From contig NZ_JAIEUI010000009.1 in assembly GCF_022234545.1 (NCBI RefSeq), forward strand, positions 62,001 through 126,000: a stretch of DNA of 64,000 nt, in the 5' to 3' direction. The first letter of the stretch is position 1; each line of letters starts with the position of its first letter. The stretch is from Paenibacillus piscarius (GTDB lineage Bacteria > Bacillota > Bacilli > Paenibacillales > Paenibacillaceae). The notes under the pieces are model-generated. The model was given only the letters and a program-made list of their open reading frames with translations, was not told the DNA's origin and ran no database searches. The translations under genes and the position numbers were made by a program. Below, in pieces: positions 54,047-61,853 of the stretch.

Positions 54047-55318
54047 ATGCAGCGAAAAATCAACCTGCTCCTGCTGCTGTTCAGCCTGCTGGGCGGCGGC
54101 GTAGCTTTTGTGCTCGGCGAGCTGCTGCTGGACCGCAGGCCGTATGATCTGCCCCAGATGGTGCTGGTCGGCATTTATTTCGCCATCGTGGCTTTATGTG
54201 TCGGAATCGGCGCGCTGGTGGCGGAGACGATCTCGCCCAAGCTGAACGGGCAGTCCTGGAAGCTGCGCTACCTCGGCACCTCGTGGAGAATGTTCCCGCT
54301 GATGGTCGTGCTGCTATTTGGCGTGGGTACGCTGACTGAATTTGTGTACGAGCTGAATTTTGGCGGGATCAAGCCGGTGAAGAATGTTGTCATGGTGATC
54401 GACGATTCCGGCAGCATGATGCAGAGCGATCCGTCGGACCGGCGCTACGAGGCGGCCAAGAATCTGGTCAGCCAGCTCAAAAAAGACAACAAGGTGGCCG
54501 TAGTCACCTTCAGCAATGAGGCTGCTGTAGTTCAGCCGCTGATCCCGCTCTCCAAGGCAGGGAACCGCGACAAGGTCATGGAGGTCATCACCAGCCTGAA
54601 GACCACCGAAGGCGGAACGAATATCAGCGGCGCACTGTCCGAGGCGATGAAGGTGATTGATGAAGACGGCGCGGACCGCGGGGCGATGGTGATTCTTTTG
54701 TCGGACGGGGTCAGCCAGTTCAATGCCGCTACGGAGCTGACAGACTATGTGCAGCGGGGCATAAAAGTGAATACGATCGGGCTTGCCCTCGATGATCCGT
54801 CCGGCGCTAATCTGCTCCAGGATATTGCAGGCCGGACCGGCGGGCAGTATTACGATGTGGCCGATGCCAACCGGCTGGGAGAGGTCTTCCAGCAGATCTA
54901 TGACCGTCTGGGTGACCGGAGTCTGCTAACTGAACGCAGTGACGAGACCGCGGACAGTCCTTATTATGCGGTGGTGCGTATTCTCGCATTGACGCTGCTG
55001 GGGACGGCACTGGGTCTGGGGCTGGGTATTGTGTTTGATAACCGGCATCTGGCGCGCGGCTTCAGTATCGGAGGTGCAGTATCGGGCCTTGGCGCAGGAC
55101 TTATTCTGGAATATGGACTAAACGGGGATACAGTCTGGGATCCGATGACCCGGCTGCTGGCGCTGCTCGTGCTTGCGGCGATTATCAGCTTGTTCACATA
55201 CGTAGTGCCTGTAGGGGAAGGACGCCTGACGCGCAGGGGCAGAGCCTCCGGGGCTGCTGCATCCTCTGCGGATAGCTTCCGTTCGCCCCGCCGGAACCGC
55301 GGCAGTAAGGGGTTCTGA
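54047..55318 (+). CDS. Multi-pass membrane protein with extracellular vWA domain
   Basis: 423 residues (GGAAAGGATG upstream). Three membrane helices at about 5-28, 36-60 and 82-103, then a vWA domain (114-290) with a perfect MIDAS Asp119-x-Ser121-x-Ser123 in VIDDSGSMMQSDPSDRR, Thr in TTEGGTNISGALSEAM and Asp in VILLSDGVSQF. Three more helices follow (about 312-390) and a basic tail (RRGRASGAA ... RSPRRNRGSKGF). The positive-inside rule places the vWA domain outside the cell. It resembles BatA/Ca-activated-chloride-channel-type vWA membrane proteins. Probably the second extracellular metal-dependent binding module of the system. Confidence 0.88.
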   Translation: MQRKINLLLLLFSLLGGGVAFVLGELLLDRRPYDLPQMVLVGIYFAIVALCVGIGALVAETISPKLNGQSWKLRYLGTSWRMFPLMVVLLFGVGTLTEFVYELNFGGIKPVKNVVMVIDDSGSMMQSDPSDRRYEAAKNLVSQLKKDNKVAVVTFSNEAAVVQPLIPLSKAGNRDKVMEVITSLKTTEGGTNISGALSEAMKVIDEDGADRGAMVILLSDGVSQFNAATELTDYVQRGIKVNTIGLALDDPSGANLLQDIAGRTGGQYYDVADANRLGEVFQQIYDRLGDRSLLTERSDETADSPYYAVVRILALTLLGTALGLGLGIVFDNRHLARGFSIGGAVSGLGAGLILEYGLNGDTVWDPMTRLLALLVLAAIISLFTYVVPVGEGRLTRRGRASGAAASSADSFRSPRRNRGSKGF

Positions 55319-55353
55319 ATGAGATGCCGGGATAAGGAAGGGGGCAGGTTGCC

Positions 55354-55989
55354 ATGAAATACGCCGAGGTTGACGCCTCCACACCGGTGATTACTGGAAT
55401 TGTATCCAGAGTGGAGGACCGGTTTTGCACCCTGCGGTGGCGCTGGCCGGAGGGCGTGCAGGCGGTATATATTCACAAAACCGCTGCGGAGACGCCGGAG
55501 GACGGGGACCTTCCCTCTTCCGGCATGAAGCTCTACACGCGGGAAGAGTACAAGGCCGCTAACGGATTCCGTGACCGGCTCGATGAGATCGGGATGGTGG
55601 CTTATACCATCTATGCGCGGCTTAGTGGAGACGGGGAGACGCTGCTGGTCCGTCAGCCGGATGGCAGCAACCGCGTGCTCGTCAGCGCAGGCAAAGCGCG
55701 GATCTACTATTCCATCCAGCACAAAAAAGGCCTGTTCAGCAAGCTGAAAACTGTGCAAATGACCATCACGGCTGAGGTGCCGGTACCGAAGGACGTGCTC
55801 TGCTACGTCAAAAAACGCGACAGCCATCCGTCCTCCAAAGAGGACGGCACACGCTACCCGTTCGTTCAGGACTTCGCCCCCGGGCGCAACCAGCTGCCGC
55901 CGATTGAGGTCGGGAAGGACGATTTTATCCGTATATTCCTGACAGACGGCCGCAAGTATGGGCTGTATTATGAGCTGGTCCCGGAGTGA
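55354..55989 (+). CDS. Unknown beta-rich protein of the tubulin/GTPase cluster
   Basis: 211 residues. AAGGAAGGGGGCAGG precedes the ATG. No signal or membrane helix. Rich in beta-strand patterns: TPVITGIVSRVEDRFCTLRW, GVQAVYIHKTAAET, MVAYTIYARLSGDGETLLV, and KDDFIRIFLTDGRKYGLYYE. The first 90 residues read like a fibronectin-type III sandwich, but no signature confirms it. The gene lies between the second vWA gene (35 bp) and the GTPase gene (106 bp) in the same direction, so it is probably an adaptor of the complex. Confidence 0.68.
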   Translation: MKYAEVDASTPVITGIVSRVEDRFCTLRWRWPEGVQAVYIHKTAAETPEDGDLPSSGMKLYTREEYKAANGFRDRLDEIGMVAYTIYARLSGDGETLLVRQPDGSNRVLVSAGKARIYYSIQHKKGLFSKLKTVQMTITAEVPVPKDVLCYVKKRDSHPSSKEDGTRYPFVQDFAPGRNQLPPIEVGKDDFIRIFLTDGRKYGLYYELVPE

Positions 55990-56095
55990 GCGGGAGCGGA
56001 ACCTGGACTGGCAGGGCTGTCATAGCCCGCAGATGTCCGTTTTGCAGGCTGTCCCTCAACGGGCGGCGCTGACCAAGCTTTTAGGAGGATGAGAG

Positions 56096-57358
56096 ATGTC
56101 TTTTTTTAGCCGTTTCATGAAGAAGAATCAGCCGGCAGCGAGGCCGCTGTATTACGATATTGTCTGCCCGTATTGCTTCTCGCGCTTTGAGCCGGATGAG
56201 GTGGTGTTCCGGGCCATGCACAGCCGGGAGGATGACGAGAATTATGCGCTCGGCGAGGATGACCTGCTCAATAAGTATCGTGAACGCTTCGGCCTCGATA
56301 CCGTGGACGATATGGAAGCGATTCTGAAGCCGGCGGATATCCCGGAGGAGTATCATCATTACACAGACCATGTGCTGACCGGCATCACCGACCGCTATGG
56401 TGTAATGACCCGCAGACGGCTCTGTCCCTCCTGCCACAACGAGCTTCCGGTAACAGCGGGCAAGGTGCCAAGCAATATTATCTCGATTATCGGTGCTTCC
56501 CAGGTGGGCAAATCCGTATACATGACCTCATTGATCCATACGCTTCAGCACACGACGGCAGGGCATTTCGATGCGGCCTGTATGCCGCTGAATGCCGAGA
56601 TTAGCCGCAAGTTCCGCACGCTGTACGAGGAGCCGCTGTTCGAGCGGGGCGATCTCTTGGCATCGACGCAGAAGGAGCGGATGCAGGAGCCGTTTATTTT
56701 CCAATTCATCTTCAAGGATGAGTCCAAGCCTCCGCTGACGCTGGTATTCTTCGATGTCGCCGGTGAGGGTATGGTCGATCAGGATTATCTGGGGCTGCAC
56801 GGCCAGCATATCAAGAACTCGGCAGGGATTCTGTTCATGGTCGATCCGCTGCAGATCCGTTCGGTCCGCGAGAAAATCCGCCTCAATCTCGGAGACAGTC
56901 CGGGCGAGTGGGTGTCGCAGTATGATGAGCCGCGTGATGTGGTGCTGACCATGTTCGGCGACTTCATCGCCTACCAGGAGAAGAGCAAGACCGAGATTCC
57001 AACCGCTGTCGTCCTGGCCAAAAGCGATATGCTCCACTCCCTCAAGGATGAGGATGGCGATTACATTAAGTCGAACAGCAATGTGTTCAACAACTACGTG
57101 CACCGCAAAACGCTCAATCTGGATGAATTCCACAACATCGACGGCGAAATCCGCCGCTTCATCGAGAAGGTGGACCGTCCGTTCAAGGATACGATGGATG
57201 TGTATTTTGAGAAGACCGCTTACTTCGCAGTGTCCGCGCTGGGCAGCAATCCGGTCAATCAGCGGATCGAGGGCGTGGTTAGTCCGATCCGGGTAGATGA
57301 GCCGTTCATCTGGCTGCTCTACAAGCTGAACTATATTGAGGGGAGCGACGGGCCGTGA
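56096..57358 (+). CDS. Zinc-ribbon TRAFAC-type GTPase (Double-GTPase 2-like)
   Basis: 420 residues with an AGGAGG ribosome binding site. Zinc ligands Cys24 and Cys27 (VCPYCFSRF) and Cys110 and Cys113 (LCPSCHNE) bracket an inserted acidic helical segment. GTPase motifs follow: G1 IGASQVGKS at 132-140, G3 VFFDVAGEGM near 217-226, and G4 VLAKSDML near 305-312. The Asp-x-Ala-Gly-Glu form of G3 and the LAKSD form of G4 match the Double-GTPase 2 family as I recall it, which is associated with GAP1-like proteins in bacterial conflict-type loci. It overlaps the next gene by 4 bp. Cytoplasmic; presumed partner of the membrane-tethered protein that follows. Confidence 0.82.
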   Translation: MSFFSRFMKKNQPAARPLYYDIVCPYCFSRFEPDEVVFRAMHSREDDENYALGEDDLLNKYRERFGLDTVDDMEAILKPADIPEEYHHYTDHVLTGITDRYGVMTRRRLCPSCHNELPVTAGKVPSNIISIIGASQVGKSVYMTSLIHTLQHTTAGHFDAACMPLNAEISRKFRTLYEEPLFERGDLLASTQKERMQEPFIFQFIFKDESKPPLTLVFFDVAGEGMVDQDYLGLHGQHIKNSAGILFMVDPLQIRSVREKIRLNLGDSPGEWVSQYDEPRDVVLTMFGDFIAYQEKSKTEIPTAVVLAKSDMLHSLKDEDGDYIKSNSNVFNNYVHRKTLNLDEFHNIDGEIRRFIEKVDRPFKDTMDVYFEKTAYFAVSALGSNPVNQRIEGVVSPIRVDEPFIWLLYKLNYIEGSDGP

Positions 57359-60300
57359 ACAGATTCTCAGGGTCCATGATCACCCAGCAGATGTATACCC
57401 GTGCGCGGCGCGGCGTGTACCGGGCGACAGAGGGATTCGATACGGTAGCGAAATCGGAGAGTCTCGACAACAATTTTGTCAAAAAAATTCTGCATCCCTT
57501 CTGCCTCTACGATGCCCCGGCTGAGCTTGCGGCACGAGGCGAGAAGGAGGAGGCGCTGTATCCTGCGGCGCTGCATCTGTTCCATACAGAGAGCAACGAG
57601 ACCGTGATCGGGCAGAGCCGGTATGTGGCGGCGGATTTTACGGGACAGCGGAGCGCTTTTTTTGCCCATAATTTCGTGGTGCCGCCCATCCGCTCGGAGG
57701 AGATTGTCGAGAAGTATGGGGACTGGCTCCATGCCGGATTCGCGCATCAGTATGAAGGCGAGCCGGGCGGCACATTGCCTGAGCTGGAGTCCATCCCGGT
57801 GGAAGAACGTGAAGCGTCTGCAGAACCGATGACTGTGCTTCGCCGCCTGGGGTTCACAGAGGAGCTGTTCAAGGCGCTGGTGCAGGCAGTGATGCTGTCC
57901 GTAGGCGGCAAAAAGAAGCTCTACGTGGCCCTCGATGTGCCAGTCAGTGAGTTGTCGCAGCGTGCGGTTGAGCTGACGGAGGTCATCTACGCCTCGTTGC
58001 CGTATGACTTCCGCCGCAGGCTGGGAGTGATCACTTATGCGAAGGAGCCGCAGAGCCGGAAGTATATTCATCTGACTTTTGTAGAGAAGGGCTCGCTGCG
58101 TCCGGGAGACCGGAATATCGAGAAGGATTACCTCTTCGACATGGCGAATAAGCGGGTGCTGAATGCCGACTTTGGCGGATCGCAGCAGATGTATGCTGAT
58201 CTCGTCTGGAAGACGCTGGGCCAGCCGGGCGGGAGTCTCCGGGATTTCGCCAGGTTTGCCGACTCCCTGCTGCTCGGGGAGAGCACGGAGCGCAAGCTGT
58301 CGCTGGCTGTCTATAATGAGCTGGCCGTCTTTTATGAGATTGAGCAGGGCAATGAAGAATTGTATACGGAGAATAAAAACGCTGTACTCGCCGGTCTGCT
58401 GTCCTATCTGAAGCCGGAGGGGAAGCTGGACTCGCGGGTGCGGCTGAATGATATGTTCCTGGAGCGGTTCGACCGCGAATATGACCTGATCCGCAAGCGG
58501 GGTGTTCCGTCGCCGGAGATTCTGGAGCAGTTCAAGGAGTATTTCGTTCTGCCGGGCCATCATTACCGGGTGAAGATCATCGATTACTTCATTAACGGGA
58601 TGCTGAACTGCCAGTCCGGGGGCCGGGAGGATGTGCTGGCTGCGGCGTATGGCATTCTGGAGAGCGAGCCCGCCTTAAGTGAAGCCTTCTTCAAAAGAGT
58701 GCTGCCCCAGACCCTCTTCCGCCGCGCGTTGTTCGACCCGTATCTGGAGTCCCGGCTGGCAGCGGCAACGGGAACGGCGGATCTGCTGCGTATGGTGGCC
58801 CATTTCGGCCGCAGCCTGCCCGAGGTGCTGGAGCAGGGGACGGTGCGGGATACGCTGAAGGATTATCTGCTGGAGAAGCTGCGGCAGGAGCCTGATCCGG
58901 TAACAGCAGTTGCTGCTATTCATGATGCGGTCCAGGAGGCCGAGAAGCAGCGCCGCAGAGGCGGCGGCGTCCACCCGGATGCCTTGTCGCTGATGCAGGA
59001 GCTGGGCACCACGGCGGACCGCTTCCTGCTGAACCGTCTCTCGCTGGACGAGCTGTCGATGGAGCAGCTATTGGAGATTTCCTTCCTGCGTTACCGCGAC
59101 GCCTCGGACTGGCAGCCGCCGCTGGATGCCATTGCGAAGCGCAAGGCGAATGCCCTGCGCGCTGCGTACCGTTGGTTCGGGGAGGAGGGGCCGGATGAGG
59201 AGATTTTTGCCGGGCTGAGCCCACGGGAGCTGGACGATGTGCAGCTGCTGGGAGCGCGCTGGCTGAGAGAATCCCGCAGCCTGGAGCCGTTCGACCGGCT
59301 GCCGCTGGCCTTCTATCACAGCAGTGAGCGTGAGGGCGGGCCGCTGGACTATGATTCGCTGCTGGACCTGGTGGTCCGCAAGGCCGGCAATGACAAGGAG
59401 CTGATCTACCGGTTCCTGGACTGGTCGCAGCATAGCTGGCTGTTCGCCAGCTCCGGCAAGAAGCTGTGGCCGAATTACAAGCGGGCGGTGCTGAGGTACT
59501 TCCTGAAGAGCGACCGCGAAGCCTTCAAGAACCGCGAATTCCGCAAAAATTACCTGGAGACAGCCAGCCCAGCCATGCAAAATGTCTACAATGAAGCCCG
59601 CGCCCAGCTGGCTTCGCCGCTGGCGCGGTGGGTCAGCCGCAGCCGATTTCAGATCCTGATCTCCGGCGGCGTCCTGGTTGTCCTCCTGATTACAGGCATG
59701 ATCCTGATCAGTCAGCTTGGCGGACGCGGGGACACCGCTGCGCCGGCGGCCAGCCCCAGCCCGCTCCCGGGCGTAGCCGGAGAGGCGGCGCCGGTGTCGG
59801 TGCGGCTGATCAGCGGGGTTGTAGGTGCTGACGGTGCAGGTGCTGATGGCGGTTCTGCCGGTGTTGACAATGGTGATGCAGACAAGGGCGGCAGCGCAGG
59901 TGAAGGTAATGGCGACGCTGGCAAAGGCAGTGATGCAGGCCAGGGCAGCAACGGTGCTGGTGACAGCGGCGGCGGTACAGGCCAAGGCGGCAACGCTGGA
60001 AATAGCGGCGGCAGTGATGCTGGCGAAGGCAAGGGCAGCGGCGCTGGTGAGGGTAACAGCAGTGGAGGCCAGGGCAGCAGCGGTGCTGGTGAGGGCAGCG
60101 GCAGTGAAGGCAAGGGCAGCAGCGTCAAGCTGTTGTACAGCTTTGCCGCTGCGGCGGATTGCTCCGCCTTCAAGCCGGCGGAGATCGCTGTGGTGTCCGG
60201 CGACGGCGAGACGGACACGTACAAGGTCCAGGCAATGGTGAGCCGTTGCCTGGTTGAGCCGGGCGCCGGAGGGGATGACGGCGCGGGTAGTGATGCAGAC

Positions 60301-60603
60301 GCCGGAGGAGCTGACGGCGCTGATGGTAAGGCCGGCGCCGGAGCAGACGGCGGCGTGAACGGCGAGGCCGCCGCGTCTCCGGCAGCGGCGGGAGCCGCAG
60401 GCGCAACCGCACCGGCACGTCCGTACGAAGTGACGGTGGAGCTTGCGCCTGGTGCGAAGCTGGCGGCGGGCGATATGATCACCGCCGGCGGCTATTCGCT
60501 GAAGCTGGAGGCTGATCCGGGCCCCGCCCCGGAAGCCACAGCTACAGCGGCCCCCAGCGCGGAGCCGTCCGCTCCGGCAAGTCCGGAGGCGGACGGGGAG
60601 TGA
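57355..60603 (+). CDS. Membrane-tethered GTPase-associated protein (GAP1-like) with Gly-rich ectodomain
   Basis: 1082 residues from a GTG overlapping the GTPase stop (GTGA). N-terminal GAP1-like region: ITQQMYTRARRGVYRATEGF, then LDNNFVKKILHPFCLYDAPA near 38-57. This is followed by a long helical region to ~750. One membrane helix at about 765-790 (ILISGGVLVVLLITGMILIS) is preceded by basic residues, so the C-terminus is outside. The outer part is Gly/Ser/Asp/Ala-rich (about 822-922), then a small beta domain with two Cys (DCSAFKPAEIAVVS ... MVSRCLVEP), a second low-complexity stretch and a Pro/Ala tail. It probably anchors the GTPase at the membrane and links it to an outer sensor. A terminator follows at 60651-60693. 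Confidence 0.78.
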   Translation: MNRFSGSMITQQMYTRARRGVYRATEGFDTVAKSESLDNNFVKKILHPFCLYDAPAELAARGEKEEALYPAALHLFHTESNETVIGQSRYVAADFTGQRSAFFAHNFVVPPIRSEEIVEKYGDWLHAGFAHQYEGEPGGTLPELESIPVEEREASAEPMTVLRRLGFTEELFKALVQAVMLSVGGKKKLYVALDVPVSELSQRAVELTEVIYASLPYDFRRRLGVITYAKEPQSRKYIHLTFVEKGSLRPGDRNIEKDYLFDMANKRVLNADFGGSQQMYADLVWKTLGQPGGSLRDFARFADSLLLGESTERKLSLAVYNELAVFYEIEQGNEELYTENKNAVLAGLLSYLKPEGKLDSRVRLNDMFLERFDREYDLIRKRGVPSPEILEQFKEYFVLPGHHYRVKIIDYFINGMLNCQSGGREDVLAAAYGILESEPALSEAFFKRVLPQTLFRRALFDPYLESRLAAATGTADLLRMVAHFGRSLPEVLEQGTVRDTLKDYLLEKLRQEPDPVTAVAAIHDAVQEAEKQRRRGGGVHPDALSLMQELGTTADRFLLNRLSLDELSMEQLLEISFLRYRDASDWQPPLDAIAKRKANALRAAYRWFGEEGPDEEIFAGLSPRELDDVQLLGARWLRESRSLEPFDRLPLAFYHSSEREGGPLDYDSLLDLVVRKAGNDKELIYRFLDWSQHSWLFASSGKKLWPNYKRAVLRYFLKSDREAFKNREFRKNYLETASPAMQNVYNEARAQLASPLARWVSRSRFQILISGGVLVVLLITGMILISQLGGRGDTAAPAASPSPLPGVAGEAAPVSVRLISGVVGADGAGADGGSAGVDNGDADKGGSAGEGNGDAGKGSDAGQGSNGAGDSGGGTGQGGNAGNSGGSDAGEGKGSGAGEGNSSGGQGSSGAGEGSGSEGKGSSVKLLYSFAAAADCSAFKPAEIAVVSGDGETDTYKVQAMVSRCLVEPGAGGDDGAGSDADAGGADGADGKAGAGADGGVNGEAAASPAAAGAAGATAPARPYEVTVELAPGAKLAAGDMITAGGYSLKLEADPGPAPEATATAAPSAEPSAPASPEADGE

Positions 60604-60650
60604 AGCCCGGGCGGTAAGCCGGGCTTCAGATTAGGACAGGTTATGTATAA

Positions 60651-60693
60651 GGGCAGATGGCTAGGCAGAGCGCCTATAGCATCTGCCCTTTTT
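60651..60693 (+). terminator. Terminator of the tubulin/GTPase cluster
   Basis: Arms GGGCAGATG and CATCTGCCC around a 20-base loop with an inner GGC/GCC pair, followed by five T. A second stem at 60602-60627 lacks a T run. Confidence 0.85.
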
Positions 60694-60757
60694 GGCATGG
60701 GAAGTTAAAAGTAACTATGTGATTGTGCGATGTGCTGGGGCGGAAATGCGCGGAGCG

Positions 60758-60940
60758 AATGTAGTTGGAAAACCGATTACAATTGGCTGGCGCGGAGGGC
60801 GTGATCCGAATGTAATCGGAAAACCGATCACAATTGGCTGGCGCGGGGTGTACGGACGGAATGTAATCGAAAAACCGATTACAATGTGCTGGCGCGGGGG
60901 GCGTGGTCCGAATGTAGTCGGAAAACCGATTACAATGGCC
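60758..60940. repeat. Tandem array of 51-bp palindrome-containing repeats (array 2)
   Basis: Units start at 60758, 60809, 60860 and 60911 (the last truncated), exactly 51 bp apart. They are homologous to array 1: arms TGTAATCGG and CCGATTACA around AAAA, then AATTGGCTGGCGCGGGG. Here three of four units have one more paired G-C next to the loop than in array 1. It lies behind the terminator of the GAP1-like gene, as array 1 lies behind the YceI terminator. Confidence 0.92.
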
Positions 60941-61198
60941 ATGCGTGCGGCAAAAAGTGTGAGGAGCTACGAAGGTCAGTTACAGGAAAGAAGAATCTAA
61001 TGTACTTTGTACACTAGATTTAGGAATAATCGGCTCTGTAACATGTTCTGTTGTACTTTATACATCAGATTTTCTTCATTTGGCCCGTTTGAGGGGAGAA
61101 CGCCATAATCAATTGCACGAAATACAGCAGAATGTGCTATCGGCAGCTTTTACAGTCATTCTGTTGTACAGAATACAATCAGCAGGTTATCCTTGAGC
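60941..61198. other. Intergenic region with TTGTAC-rich short repeats
   Basis: No gene is seen. Elements such as TGTACTTTGTACA (61000-61013), TTGTACTTTATACATCAG (about 61052) and TTGTACAGAATACAATCAG (about 61164) look like copies of one short palindromic motif, also suggested at 11770-11890. Confidence 0.5.
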
Positions 61199-61297
61199 CG
61201 GTGGCGGTGGCGGTGGCGGTGGCGGTGGCGGTGGCGGTGGCGGTGGCGGTGGCGGTGGCGGTGGCGGTGGCGGTGGCGATGGCGGTGGCGGTGGCGG
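61199..61297. repeat. (GTGGCG)n hexanucleotide microsatellite, about 16 copies
   Basis: Uninterrupted GTGGCG copies from 61201, one GATGGC variant near 61277, ending at about 61296. Every frame gives a dipeptide repeat, so the short open frames across it are not taken as genes. It lies about 130 bp upstream of the cobalamin riboswitch. Confidence 0.95.
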
Positions 61298-61424
61298 ATG
61301 CACAGGCGTATGCGGCATAGGAAATGTCCTGCCTGACCTGTGAGGATTGTCCGCGATTGATGCAGCTTGTCTATAGACATACACGGGAATAGTAGATATG
61401 ATGGTCTGAGAATATTAAAATTTA

Positions 61425-61655
61425 AGAGCTTTTGGGAACAGGTGCAGATTGCCAGGGAACGGTCTGCTGTCTTGCGAGGGACGGCTGTGCCGCCATTCCG
61501 TGTGCCGTCTGCTTAAAAGGGAAGTCCGGTGTAATTCCGGCGCGGTCCCGCCACTGTAAATGCGAGCGACTCCCGGGAAGCCACTGTCTGCGCGATGCGG
61601 ATGGGAAGGCGGGGGAAGTGATGAAGCATGAGCCAGGATATCTGCCTGTTTCGCC
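61425..61655 (+). ncRNA. Cobalamin (B12) riboswitch
   Basis: Conserved core AAAAGGGAAGTCCGGTG followed by TAATTCCGGCGCGGTCCCGC and CACTGTAAATGCGAG at 61515-61567. The B12 box appears as AGCCAGGATATCTGCCTG at 61630-61647. The G-rich opening GGGAACAGGTGC starts the P1 side near 61434. Adenosyl- or methylcobalamin binding would reduce expression of the downstream surface-protein gene. The hairpin at 61766-61788 is a candidate expression platform. Confidence 0.92.
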
Positions 61656-61765
61656 TGTGTTTCGATTCTTCGGGGGTAAGAATGCAGAAGCAGATACCGA
61701 ACCTAGCGAAGGCTGCATATGAGAGAGTAGCTCATTTCAGTCGCATGTATGGTACTCTTCCCCGG

Positions 61766-61788
61766 CCGCCCTGCACAGGGCGGTCTTT
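61766..61788 (+). terminator. Riboswitch-controlled terminator-like hairpin
   Basis: Arms CCGCCCTG and CAGGGCGG with a two-base loop, followed by TCTTT. It lies between the riboswitch and the start at 61854 and would end transcription when B12 is bound; the T run is short. Confidence 0.6.
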
Positions 61789-61853
61789 ACGTTGCCGCCG
61801 CATCTGCGGAGGAAGCGGGATTCATCCATTCTATTTCAGGAAAGAGGTTAGCT

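Noticed and set aside
60602..60627. GAAGCCCGG/CCGGGCTTC stem as the terminator of the GAP1-like gene
   Set aside because: No T run follows; the hairpin at 60651-60693 is the better terminator.
61132..61320. Val-Ala dipeptide-repeat frame over the hexanucleotide array
   Set aside because: All frames give dipeptide repeats; no start signal.
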